Part shown: in pieces, positions 34,172-41,932 of the stretch
How the letters are laid out: each line of letters starts with the position of its first letter
How positions within the stretch are numbered: the stretch's first letter is position 1
DNA from: G965240465 sp965249525
Lineage (GTDB): Bacteria > SAR324 > JACQKK01
NCBI GenBank assembly: GCA_965249525.1
Contig: OZ252237.1
Coordinates: forward strand, 1,240,001 to 1,304,000
Reading direction: 5' to 3'
Length of the DNA stretch: 64,000 nucleotides
Made by a program: the position numbers and the translations under genes
Notes under the pieces: generated by a model
Seen by the model: only the letters and a program-made list of their open reading frames with translations
The model's database searches: none
Told to the model about the DNA's origin: nothing

Positions 34172-34679
34172 TGTCTTCTCTTTTTTTAGCAATTTTTTGC
34201 AATATAAACCTATTAATAACAATCACTTATGCAATAAATCAGAAAAAGCTAAAAAATAGCTTGTAATATCGTTGTTTTTTGCATACTATTTTAAACATAA
34301 GTTATGTGTCGGATCCCGGGCTCCCCCCTTCCCCCCCAATCCCGCCCGGGGTCCGATCTCTTTTTTGCTTACATTCAAGTCCCCCACAACCTCTTAGCGC
34401 ACTGGGCGTTAAGGGGCAGTATTCACGTGTGGGTTTGTGTGTAGTGTCTGCCAGTATACACGCTGTTGCTGTATGGCTGTTGCTGTGTGCCAGCGACACT
34501 TTTAGCAGCATAGAAGGCTGCTAACGGGTCATTATATAGTGAAAAATATAGTGAAAAATAAAAGCAAATTTTTTACATCAAGGGGCTTGCCTATCCCTAA
34601 TAGATAAGATAGGGTGTTTTTTGTTAAAGAATTTGGCAGGAATCAGCCTCAACAGTAGAGAGGGAGAGGTCTTTATCAT
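34172..34679 (+). other. 508-bp non-coding stretch, possible small RNA region
   Basis: No credible protein gene. The first 130 bp are AT-rich. A very strong hairpin with T-tract lies at 34309-34366 and a second terminator-like hairpin at 34590-34622 (CCTATC / GATAGG, 12-nt loop, six T). The 220 bp between them contain GT-rich repeats (TGTTGCTGTATGGCTGTTGCTGTG). A small RNA ending at 34622 is possible, but no known RNA family was recognised. Confidence 0.4.
34309..34366 (+). terminator. Strong terminator-like hairpin
   Basis: TCGGATCCCGGGC (34309-34321) pairs with GCCCGGGGTCCGA (34344-34356): 13 bp with one G-T pair, a 22-nt pyrimidine-rich loop, then TCTC and six T. It lies 138 bp after hemF, so it could end hemF transcripts or a short RNA. 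Confidence 0.7.
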
Positions 34680-35750
34680 ATGAAAGATTGGACGTATCTC
34701 AATCATCGTCAACAGTTGTTGCTGCAAATAGGAACAATTGCAGCACTACTTTTGCTGTTCTCTCTTTGGATTTTCAAAAACGCACAAGCCCCTGGTATCT
34801 TAAAGACGGAGCAAGCCCCATCTCAGCAGATAACCTCAGGGGAAAATCCAGAGTTTAAGAGTCCCTTTTCTTTGGAAGCACTGCGGCATCGTCTACCGCC
34901 TGAGGGAGTGGCAAAAGTACATGCCCATATTGAACACTTCCGCGTTCATCAACATAAAAGAATCACCGGCGGACTGGGGCGTTCCAATCGCTACATGCAA
35001 CGCTATCGCAAAATCTTCCAGCAATATGGTGTACCTGAAGAACTGACTTATCTGCCCCTAATAGAAAGCGGATTTACCGAAACAGCTGTATCTCCTGCAC
35101 AGGCGGTGGGAATGTGGCAGTTTATCGCCTCCACCGGGAAACTCTTTGACCTGCACACCAACCAATGGAGTGACAGCCGTCGTGACCCCATCCAAAGTGC
35201 CCATGCGGCTGCGCGCTATTTACATCAGCTGCACCAGCGTTTTAACAACTGGGAGTTGTCCTTGGCAGCCTATAATGCCGGCGCCAACACAGTACGGTGG
35301 GCTGTGCGTCGCAACCAACGCGCAGGAAAACCCACAAACTTCTGGCATCTAGACCTCCCTGAAGAAACCCAAAACTATGTACCTGCCCTTTTGGCTACGG
35401 TGGTGATAGCCAAAAATCCAGAAGCCTTTGGCTTAAAAGTACGTTTTGAACCACAGCTGCATTTTGAAGAAATCCAAGTAGGGCCTGCCATCCATCTGAA
35501 TTTGCTGGCAGGTGTGATGAATGTCCCCTTATCCAAACTGCGCGAACTCAACCCCCAATTGCTGCGCGATACCATACCCCCAGTCCAAGGCATTTATTCC
35601 CTGCGTATCCCCAGTGGTTCAACCCAATACCTGCTTGAACAACTCAACACCAAAACAAAAAAACCCTGGGTGCTTCATTACCAAGACGAACAGTCTCAAA
35701 ACTCTCCCAAAGGTTTTGTGATAAAAGAATCGCCCATACCCACACCTTAG
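34680..35750 (+). CDS. mltD: Membrane-bound lytic murein transglycosylase (MltD-like)
   Basis: 356 residues. It has one N-terminal membrane anchor (about residues 14-29) and no lipobox, unlike lipoprotein MltD. The SLT domain carries the catalytic Glu in LPLIESGF, then AVGMWQFIASTG, RDPIQSAHAAARYL, and WELSLAAYNAGANTV. After EETQNYVPALLA a LysM-like region (LNLLAGVMNVPLSKLRELNP) follows, only one where MltD often has two or more. It cleaves peptidoglycan glycan strands to anhydromuropeptides in the periplasm. GAGAGGGAGAGG lies upstream of the ATG. Confidence 0.88.
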   Translation: MKDWTYLNHRQQLLLQIGTIAALLLLFSLWIFKNAQAPGILKTEQAPSQQITSGENPEFKSPFSLEALRHRLPPEGVAKVHAHIEHFRVHQHKRITGGLGRSNRYMQRYRKIFQQYGVPEELTYLPLIESGFTETAVSPAQAVGMWQFIASTGKLFDLHTNQWSDSRRDPIQSAHAAARYLHQLHQRFNNWELSLAAYNAGANTVRWAVRRNQRAGKPTNFWHLDLPEETQNYVPALLATVVIAKNPEAFGLKVRFEPQLHFEEIQVGPAIHLNLLAGVMNVPLSKLRELNPQLLRDTIPPVQGIYSLRIPSGSTQYLLEQLNTKTKKPWVLHYQDEQSQNSPKGFVIKESPIPTP

Positions 35751-35878
35751 CCTCTGCTTTTTCCAATCCAAGTGAGCATCGCTTTTGCTGCTTGCCAAAC
35801 CTTTGCTTTGCTGCATATTGTTGTAGGAGATAGGTTTTTTTCGCAGCATCTCTTTCAGCGTCAGCGCCATACCTAGCG

Positions 35879-36910
35879 ATGACTCAATACTTCTTAAAAC
35901 GCCTGCTAGTTATTGCCCCCACCTTCCTGGGCATCACCTTGATGACCTTCATTGTGGTCAATCTGGCACCTGGCGGACCCATTGAAAAAACCTTGCGTGA
36001 AATTCGCTTTGGGGCAGCACAAGCTGGTGTATTCAGTGCCAGCGAAATTACCAACCAAGGTGTCTCTGAGGAGGTACTCTCCCAACTGCGCCAACAGTTC
36101 GGCTTTGATAAACCTCTCCCCGTCCGCTACTTCATCTGGCTGGGACGGCTGTTGAGGCTGGACTTTGGCACTTCCTTTGTTCATGACGAACCTGTCTTAA
36201 ATGTGATTGCCAGCAAATTCCCTATCTCTTTAATGTTTGGAATCACCTCCCTGCTGCTGACTTACCTCATCTGCATTCCGCTGGGCGTACTAAAAGCTGT
36301 GCGCGATGGCAGCTGGTTTGATTCTTCCTCCTCTATGCTGGTGTTTGCAGGTTATGCCACCCCTTCTTTAATGCTGGGCATTCTGCTGATTGTGCTTTTC
36401 GGAGGAGGCAGCTTCTTCAACTGGTTTCCCATCTCTGGCACCGTCTCCGACCTGCACGACACCTTCGGCTTCACACAACGCATCTGGGACAGAATCCATC
36501 ATGCCATCTTGCCCCTCATCAGCTACCTGGCGGGCAACTTTGCCACCCTCACCCTGCTGATGAAAAACTCCTACCTGGAAGAACTGCAAAAGCCCTATGT
36601 CACCACCGCCCGTGCCAAAGGACTCAGCGAAATCACTGTGCGCTATCGTCATGTACTGCGCAATGCGCTTATTCCTATCGTCACAGGTCTGGGCAGCTTC
36701 TTGGGGGTGTTTTTTGTAGGCAATCTGTTCATTGAGCAAATCTTCACGCTTGATGGCATGGGGCTGCTGTTTTACAACTCTCTGCTGGCCCGCGATTATC
36801 CTGTTATCCTAGGCTTGCTCAGTTTGATTAGCATAATTTTGCTGATTGGCAATGTTATCAGTGACTTCTTCTATGTACTCGTTGACCCCCGCATTGACTT
36901 TGGCAAATAA
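35879..36910 (+). CDS. yejB: ABC transporter permease YejB (oligopeptide/microcin C type)
   Basis: 343 residues with six predicted membrane helices. The N-terminus FLKRLLVIAPTFLGITLMTFIVV is typical of DppB/YejB permeases, followed by the large periplasmic loop (FGAAQAGVF...QLRQQFGFDKPLPVRY) that marks YejB. The EAA loop YVTTARAKGLSEITVRYRHVLRNALIPI contacts the ATPase. It lies 24 bp before yejE. The ATPase (yejF) and binding protein (yejA) genes are not adjacent, so they must be elsewhere or shared. Confidence 0.92.
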   Translation: MTQYFLKRLLVIAPTFLGITLMTFIVVNLAPGGPIEKTLREIRFGAAQAGVFSASEITNQGVSEEVLSQLRQQFGFDKPLPVRYFIWLGRLLRLDFGTSFVHDEPVLNVIASKFPISLMFGITSLLLTYLICIPLGVLKAVRDGSWFDSSSSMLVFAGYATPSLMLGILLIVLFGGGSFFNWFPISGTVSDLHDTFGFTQRIWDRIHHAILPLISYLAGNFATLTLLMKNSYLEELQKPYVTTARAKGLSEITVRYRHVLRNALIPIVTGLGSFLGVFFVGNLFIEQIFTLDGMGLLFYNSLLARDYPVILGLLSLISIILLIGNVISDFFYVLVDPRIDFGK

Positions 36911-36934
36911 CCTCCTCCACCCCGCTTTTCCCCA

Positions 36935-37969
36935 GTGCATTTTCAGCTAGACTCCATCACCCGCGCCCGCCTGGCAGCTTTTCGCAAACGCAAACTGTCG
37001 TGGTATTCATTATTGACCCTGATAATACTGTTCACGGTTTCACTGGGTGCAGAGTTGTTGGTGAACAACCGCCCCCTGGTCATGCACTGGCAAGGAGACT
37101 GGTACTTCCCCGTCTTCCAACGCTACGCCCCCAGCCAGTTTCAGCAGCAAGATACCTTCGTCACTGACTACCGCAGCATTCGGCTGTCCCAGGGCGATTG
37201 GGCTGTCTGGCCGTTGGTGCGTTGGGGTCCCTTGGAGTCAGATGGCAGCTTAGAGTTTTTCCCTTCATCCCCCAGCCTCCAACATTGGCTGGGGGTGGAT
37301 GACAAGGGGCGGGATTTGCTCGCTCGTCTGCTGTATGGATTTCGTCTTTCTATGTTGTTTGCCCTGGGGGTGTGGCTACTCTCTTTTGCTATGGGCATGC
37401 TGGCCGGTGCTTTGCAAGGCTACTTTGGAGGACGCACCGATTTCTACGGACAACGTTTCTCTGAAATTTGGAGTGCTGTCCCCGTCTTCTTTCTGGTGAT
37501 TACCATCAGTGCCATCTTTACTCCTGGGATCATTCTCTTAGCACTGCTGTTTGCTGTCTTCGGCTGGACAGGCATTGCCCAATACCAACGTGCCGAATTC
37601 TTAAATCTGCGACGCCGCGAATTCATTGAAGCTGCCCGCATAGCAGGTGCCAGCCACTGGCGCATCATTTGGCTGCATGTCATGCCTAACGCCATCACGC
37701 CTCTCATTACCTTCACTCCCTTCACCATCGCAGGCGGCATTACCGGCATCGCTGCCCTGGACTACCTCGGCTTTGGAATCCAGCCCCCAGCACCCAGCTG
37801 GGGAGAACTGCTGCGACAAGCCCTGGAACACTTTTCCACCGCCTGGTGGATTGCCGTTTATACCGTGGGCGTAATGTTTGGCATATTGCTGCTGCTGGTC
37901 TTCATCAATGAGGGCGCACGCGAAGCCTTTGACCCCCACAAGGTCTTCCACGAAAGCACCGATATCTAA
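36935..37969 (+). CDS. yejE: ABC transporter permease YejE
   Basis: 344 residues from GTG 36935; no ATG fits the conserved N-terminus TRARLAAFRKRKLSWYSL. It has six helices, and the YejE hallmark LVMHWQGDWYFPVF follows the first. HWLGVDDKGRDLLARLLYGFR and the EAA loop FIEAARIAGASHWRIIWLHVMPN are clear. The C-terminus normally reads GEAFDPHK plus a few residues; here it continues with VFHESTDI, whose codons are the first unit of a 15-bp tandem repeat that contains the stop codon. Confidence 0.92.
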   Translation: MHFQLDSITRARLAAFRKRKLSWYSLLTLIILFTVSLGAELLVNNRPLVMHWQGDWYFPVFQRYAPSQFQQQDTFVTDYRSIRLSQGDWAVWPLVRWGPLESDGSLEFFPSSPSLQHWLGVDDKGRDLLARLLYGFRLSMLFALGVWLLSFAMGMLAGALQGYFGGRTDFYGQRFSEIWSAVPVFFLVITISAIFTPGIILLALLFAVFGWTGIAQYQRAEFLNLRRREFIEAARIAGASHWRIIWLHVMPNAITPLITFTPFTIAGGITGIAALDYLGFGIQPPAPSWGELLRQALEHFSTAWWIAVYTVGVMFGILLLLVFINEGAREAFDPHKVFHESTDI

Positions 37970-38015
37970 AGCACCGATATCTAAAGCACCGATATCTAAA
38001 GCACCGATATCTAAA
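37956..38015. repeat. 15-bp tandem repeat, 4 copies, spanning the yejE stop codon
   Basis: GCACCGATATCTAAA is repeated four times without mismatch. The first copy supplies the last codons and the TAA stop of yejE; the rest are untranslated. Confidence 0.95.
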
Positions 38016-38170
38016 GCACTTCCAACCACCACCCGAAACATCCCGCTGACAGCATAGGTCTCCCTGCTGCTGCCGTGTCCCACAAACCCTTCTTGGGTAG
38101 TGGGGACTGATTGCAGCAGCCAGCTGCTGTTGTGCCTTTTCAGGGAGATTGTAAGAAATTGTGTAGAAAA

Positions 38171-38326
38171 ATGAAGAAAAAGTGCATTCGCTTAGCAGCC
38201 GAGACAACGGTTGTTATCATGAAAATAGGAGTGGTAGTGCACGTTCTTGAACAGGAAAGACTTGTATCAGTAATTTATTATGCCTCCATTCAAACTGATG
38301 CAAGTCTTTCCTCTTCTTTCTCATAA
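38171..38326 (+). CDS. Possible 51-residue microprotein (copy 1 of the 201-bp repeat)
   Basis: ATG to TAA encodes MKKKCIRLAAETTVVIMKIG..., ending SSSFS. The same frame is preserved in the second copy at 38372-38527 with two amino-acid changes (Thr to Ala, Leu to Pro). There is no good Shine-Dalgarno, so translation is doubtful. Ser/Leu-rich tails of the same kind expand at 58569-58700. Confidence 0.25.
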   Translation: MKKKCIRLAAETTVVIMKIGVVVHVLEQERLVSVIYYASIQTDASLSSSFS

Positions 38327-38371
38327 AAAAGAAAAATACGCTAACCCAATTGTAAGAAATCGTGTAGAAAA

Positions 38372-38527
38372 ATGAAGAAAAAGTGCATTCGCTTAGCAGC
38401 TGAGACAGCGGTTGTTATCATGAAAATAGGAGTGGTAGTGCACGTTCTTGAACAGGAAAGACTTGTATCAGTAATTTATTATGCCTCCATCCAAACTGAT
38501 GCAAGTCCTTCCTCTTCTTTCTCATAA
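38372..38527 (+). CDS. Possible 51-residue microprotein (copy 2)
   Basis: Second copy of the short frame in the tandem duplication, intact. Same caveat: no clear ribosome-binding site and no recognised homologue. Confidence 0.22.
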   Translation: MKKKCIRLAAETAVVIMKIGVVVHVLEQERLVSVIYYASIQTDASPSSSFS

Positions 38528-38606
38528 AAAAGAAAAATATGCTAACCCAGGTGATGTTTCTGGCAACTTGCTAAAGATGTATATCGCCATAAAAAAGGAG
38601 AACCCT

Positions 38607-39299
38607 ATGAAAACCTACATTTTACCCACATACCCTTATTTAGTTGATATGGTCAGCAAAACCAAGCAACCGGGGCTTTACAATGCTTTATTGCTGGTAG
38701 TCATGCTGCTGCCTTCCCTTACGCTGTTCTCCTGCGGAGGCGGCGGCAGCGGCAGCGGCGGCAGCGGCGGCAGCGGCAGCGAAACAGCAGCAGCAGCACC
38801 AGCCCCTCTCTCAGACAACATTTATCTGTGGACAACAACCTCACAGTACAATGGCAATTTGGGCGGAATAGAGGGTGCAAATAACAAATGCGCTGGCGAT
38901 GACGCCAAGATAGCTGCTTTGCCAACGGGTGAATTTACTTATACCCATCAGGCAGTACTGGCTGGAAGTGAATCTCATTCCAGCAGCATTATACCCAGTA
39001 CGGACACCCGTGAAGTCCAGCGTCCCGACAGCACCAAGATTGCTGACAACTACCAAGCTTTTGCAGGCAGCACTAATGCTGTGGATGCCAGCGTGACCAG
39101 CAATAACATTGAATACTGGACAGGCTTAGATTATTCTGTTGGGGATGCTACCTTTGCCCTAAGCAACCACTGCAACAATTGGGGTGTGTCATCAGGTACT
39201 GGTGCTGTTGGACGTTCTATAGATATTGATGGAGATAGATTAGGCAATTACATACCTGCCTGTAATACCCCGCAATATCTTTTGTGCCTTAGTCATTAA
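38607..39299 (+). CDS. DUF1554-like lipoprotein 1
   Basis: 230 residues; ATG 38607 has AAGGAG 6 nt upstream. The signal peptide ends in lipobox LFSC, then a Gly/Ser linker and an Ala-rich stretch. The single domain carries IYLWTTTSQYNGNLGGIEGAN, HQAVLAG, EVQRPDSTKIADNYQAFAGS, EYWTGLD, HCNNWG and a terminal LLCLSH. These match the DUF1554 family of predicted surface lipoproteins, first noted in Leptospira, with a fold related to C-type lectin/endostatin domains. Cysteines near both ends suggest a disulfide. Ligand binding is inferred only. Confidence 0.75.
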   Translation: MKTYILPTYPYLVDMVSKTKQPGLYNALLLVVMLLPSLTLFSCGGGGSGSGGSGGSGSETAAAAPAPLSDNIYLWTTTSQYNGNLGGIEGANNKCAGDDAKIAALPTGEFTYTHQAVLAGSESHSSSIIPSTDTREVQRPDSTKIADNYQAFAGSTNAVDASVTSNNIEYWTGLDYSVGDATFALSNHCNNWGVSSGTGAVGRSIDIDGDRLGNYIPACNTPQYLLCLSH

Positions 39300-39366
39300 T
39301 TTGCACCCCCAGCAAAAAAAGGGTAACATATTAGGTAGTTCTTTCTCCCATTCTAGGAGTACCTGC

Positions 39367-40056
39367 ATGCAAACCCACCTCTGGTCTCAGTCTATCTCAG
39401 TAAAATCAAGCAGGGGGCATCAAGCACTCCTGCTGTTGGCAGCCCTGCTGCTGCCCTCCCTCATACTGTTCTCCTGTGGAGGCAGTGGAGGAGGCGGCGG
39501 CGGAGACAAAACAGCAGCAGCCCCTCCCCCAGACCCCATTTATCTGTGGACAACAACAACCTCAGATCACACGGGCAATTTGGGCGGAATAGTTGAAGCA
39601 AATAAGGTATGCGCTAACGATACCGCCAAGATAGCTGCTTTGCCAGATTTGCCAACGGGTGTTACTTATACCCATCAGGCAGTACTGGCTGATGCTGGAT
39701 CTCATCCCAGCAGCATTATACCCAGTTCGGACACCAATCAAGTCCAGCGTCCTGACGGCACCAAAATTGCTGAAAACTACCAAGCTTTTGCAGGCAGCAC
39801 TGCTAATGTGGATGCTGGCGTGACAAGCAATAGCATTGAATACTGGACTGGCTTACAGCCTGACTCTGACTCTGGCACATTTACTACTCCTCCTGGTTCT
39901 CACTGCAGCAATTGGAGCAACGAAGAAACATCAGGGAGCGGTTTTATTGGACTTTCTCAAGAGGCCGGCTCGGGTAGATTAGGCCGCCGTGGAGTTTCTT
40001 TCTGCAATAGCACGCACCATCTTTTGTGCATCAGTCACACTCCTCCTACTGAGTGA
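39367..40056 (+). CDS. DUF1554-like lipoprotein 2
   Basis: 229 residues; ATG 39367 has AGGAG 7 nt upstream, although the frame is open from 39301. The signal MQTHLWSQSISVKSSRGHQ...LILFSC is almost identical to copies 3 and 4. The domain shows IYLWTTTTSDHTGNLGGI, HQAVLADAGSHPSSIIPSSD, YQAFAGS, EYWTGL, HCSNW and LLCISH. Its stop overlaps the convergent mdlB-like gene by 11 bp. The gap to copy 1 is only 67 bp and carries the GCACCCCCAGCAAAAAAAG motif found upstream of all later copies. Confidence 0.75.
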   Translation: MQTHLWSQSISVKSSRGHQALLLLAALLLPSLILFSCGGSGGGGGGDKTAAAPPPDPIYLWTTTTSDHTGNLGGIVEANKVCANDTAKIAALPDLPTGVTYTHQAVLADAGSHPSSIIPSSDTNQVQRPDGTKIAENYQAFAGSTANVDAGVTSNSIEYWTGLQPDSDSGTFTTPPGSHCSNWSNEETSGSGFIGLSQEAGSGRLGRRGVSFCNSTHHLLCISHTPPTE

Positions 40057-41908
40057 TGTCTGCTGAACTGCTGCTTTCGCTTTCCAGGTTGCTTACCAAT
40101 TTGGCATAGAGTCCAGCGTGCTGAAGCAAGGTTTCATGGCTGCCGCTTTCCGCCACGCGCCCTTGGTCTATCACCAAGATGCTGTCCGCACTGCGAATGG
40201 TACTCAAACGATGGGCAATAGCAATCACTGTGCGGTCTTGAAAGAGTTTGTGGACTGCCGTTTGTATGGCTTGCTCGGTGATGGAATCCACTGCACTGGT
40301 GGCTTCGTCCAACACAATCAGTTCTGATTCCCAAGCAACAGCGCGCGCCAGGGAGAGCAGCTGTCGCTGCCCCGCAGAAAAATTGCTCCCGCCGCGCTGC
40401 ACCTGATGCTGGTAGCCCCCTTTGAGTCGCTCAATAAAGCCTGCAGCCTGGGTGTATTCGGCAGCTTGACGCATCTGCTGTGAAGGAATCTCCTCCATAG
40501 CAATGTTAAAAGCCAACGAGCCTTGAAATAAGAACACATCCTGATGCACCACTGCAATCAGACGAGCAAGTGTCTCAGCGTGGTATTCCTTCAGTTCGCG
40601 TCCGTTAAGCAGAATATGACCCTGATACCCTTCATAAGCGCGCATCAGCAGCTTCACTATAGAAGACTTGCCTGCACCCGTAGCTCCCACAATCGCCAGC
40701 GTTTGCCCGCGCTGGAGAGAAAAATTGACGCCCTTGAGTATTTCCTCTCCCTCTGGTGTATAAGCAAAGCGCACCTGGCGAAATTCCAGCGAGTGGAACT
40801 CTTCCTTGGAGGGCTTGGGGTCAAGATGGTGCTGTTCGCTGACAGCAGGGGGGGTTTCACAAATTTGGTTGATGTGACTAAGGGCAGCCATGGAACGCTG
40901 CAGCAAGGCCAGCTGCTGGGAAAATTCTTTTAAGGGAACAAACAGCCGTTGGATGTACTCCATAAAAGCCACCAAGACCCCCAAGCTGAGTATACCGAAT
41001 TGTACTTGGCTGGCACCAAAAGCCAGCACCACCACCATGGCAAGCACGGTAACGCTTTCCACGATAGAGTACAGGGCAGCATCATGGAAGTTGGAGGTGT
41101 TTTGGGCACGCAGGAAGCGTTGGTTTTTGCGTGTATAGCTTTGCAGGGCGGAGGCTTCGGCGCGAAACAGCTGCAGCACCTTGACCCCAGCCAGACATTC
41201 TTGCAGCCAGCCGGTGGCCTCCGAGAGGGCATGGCGCGCTTCATAAAAAGCACTGCGAATGCGCACCCGAAAGAAACGAATCGCCGCCAGCAGCAGAGGA
41301 ACAATCAACAGCAGTGCCAGGGTGAGTCGCCAGTCCAGCAAGAACATGGCAATCAGAAATGCTACCATTTTTAACACATCTACCACCAGCTGCATGGCGT
41401 TGCTGCTGAGGCTTTCGCCCAGTGCTTCTACATCGCTGGTGATGCGGGTCAGCACGGTGCCGATGGGGTGGGAGTCAAAGTAGGCCCGCGGCAGCCTGAG
41501 GCTGTGGGCAAACACTCGGGTACGCAGTGCTGCCAGCAGGTTTTGTCCCACCCGCTGCATAGAGGTGATGTACACTGCATCGGTAACATAGTCCACCAGC
41601 ACCGCAGCGATAGCCAGAGAAGCCACCTTCACCAGCCCTGACCAATACGGCGCCAGGCTGCCTTCGTTGGCAGCAGGGAGGAGGTAGTCATCAATAGCCA
41701 CCTTGATGAGCCAGGGCGGTATGCTTGCCATAACAGCAGAAATCGGCAGCAGCAGCACTACGCCAAAGAACAGCCAGCGCCAGCGCACCAATTCTGGCCA
41801 CAACATACGCAGCAAGGTGGGCGGCGGGCTGGCAAACAATCGTTTCCAGCAGCGTTCAGCAAAGGGTGGCAGCCGCTCGGGATATGGCTGCGAGGCAAAA
41901 GTGGTCAT
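40046..41908 (-). CDS. mdlB: ABC exporter half-transporter, MdlB/MsbA-like
   Basis: 620 residues: six membrane helices in the N-terminal 320 residues and a C-terminal ATPase with Walker A GATGAGKSSIV, Q-loop VHQDVFLFQGS, signature FSAGQRQLLSLARAV, Walker B LIVLDEATSAVD and the switch His in IAHRLST. It follows a second half-transporter gene on the same strand; together they form a heterodimeric exporter of the MdlAB/SmdAB type (drugs, lipids or peptides; substrate unknown). The start sits in a 17-bp direct repeat: each copy has TAATGAC, so an ancestral stop/start overlap appears to have been pulled apart by duplication. Confidence 0.82.
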   Translation of the reverse strand: MTTFASQPYPERLPPFAERCWKRLFASPPPTLLRMLWPELVRWRWLFFGVVLLLPISAVMASIPPWLIKVAIDDYLLPAANEGSLAPYWSGLVKVASLAIAAVLVDYVTDAVYITSMQRVGQNLLAALRTRVFAHSLRLPRAYFDSHPIGTVLTRITSDVEALGESLSSNAMQLVVDVLKMVAFLIAMFLLDWRLTLALLLIVPLLLAAIRFFRVRIRSAFYEARHALSEATGWLQECLAGVKVLQLFRAEASALQSYTRKNQRFLRAQNTSNFHDAALYSIVESVTVLAMVVVLAFGASQVQFGILSLGVLVAFMEYIQRLFVPLKEFSQQLALLQRSMAALSHINQICETPPAVSEQHHLDPKPSKEEFHSLEFRQVRFAYTPEGEEILKGVNFSLQRGQTLAIVGATGAGKSSIVKLLMRAYEGYQGHILLNGRELKEYHAETLARLIAVVHQDVFLFQGSLAFNIAMEEIPSQQMRQAAEYTQAAGFIERLKGGYQHQVQRGGSNFSAGQRQLLSLARAVAWESELIVLDEATSAVDSITEQAIQTAVHKLFQDRTVIAIAHRLSTIRSADSILVIDQGRVAESGSHETLLQHAGLYAKLVSNLESESSSSADITQ

Positions 41909-41932
41909 TAGGCAGAAATAGTCATTAGGCAG
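41904..41932. repeat. 17-bp-period direct repeat at the mdlA/mdlB junction
   Basis: GTCATTAGGCAG occurs at 41904 and again at 41921 with AAATA between. On the minus strand each copy gives TAATGAC: the first supplies the mdlA-like stop, the second the mdlB-like start. Confidence 0.85.

Larger units (their letters stand above)
38148..38549. repeat. 201-bp tandem duplication upstream of the DUF1554 genes
   Basis: Two copies (38148-38348 and 38349-38549) start ATTGTAAGAAAT and end GCTAACCCA, with only a few substitutions. Each ends with a tail, GCCTCCATYCAAACTGATGC followed by AAGTCYTTCC, that recurs at the lipoyl-transferase 3' end (58535-58570), again just before a DUF1554 gene. The unit is a multiple of three and holds a 51-codon reading frame. 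The remaining 38016-38147 shows nothing recognisable. Confidence 0.92.

Noticed and set aside
34279..34524. 81-residue frame in the hemF-mltD gap
   Set aside because: Pro-rich translation of the hairpin region, no ribosome-binding site, crosses a strong terminator-like structure.
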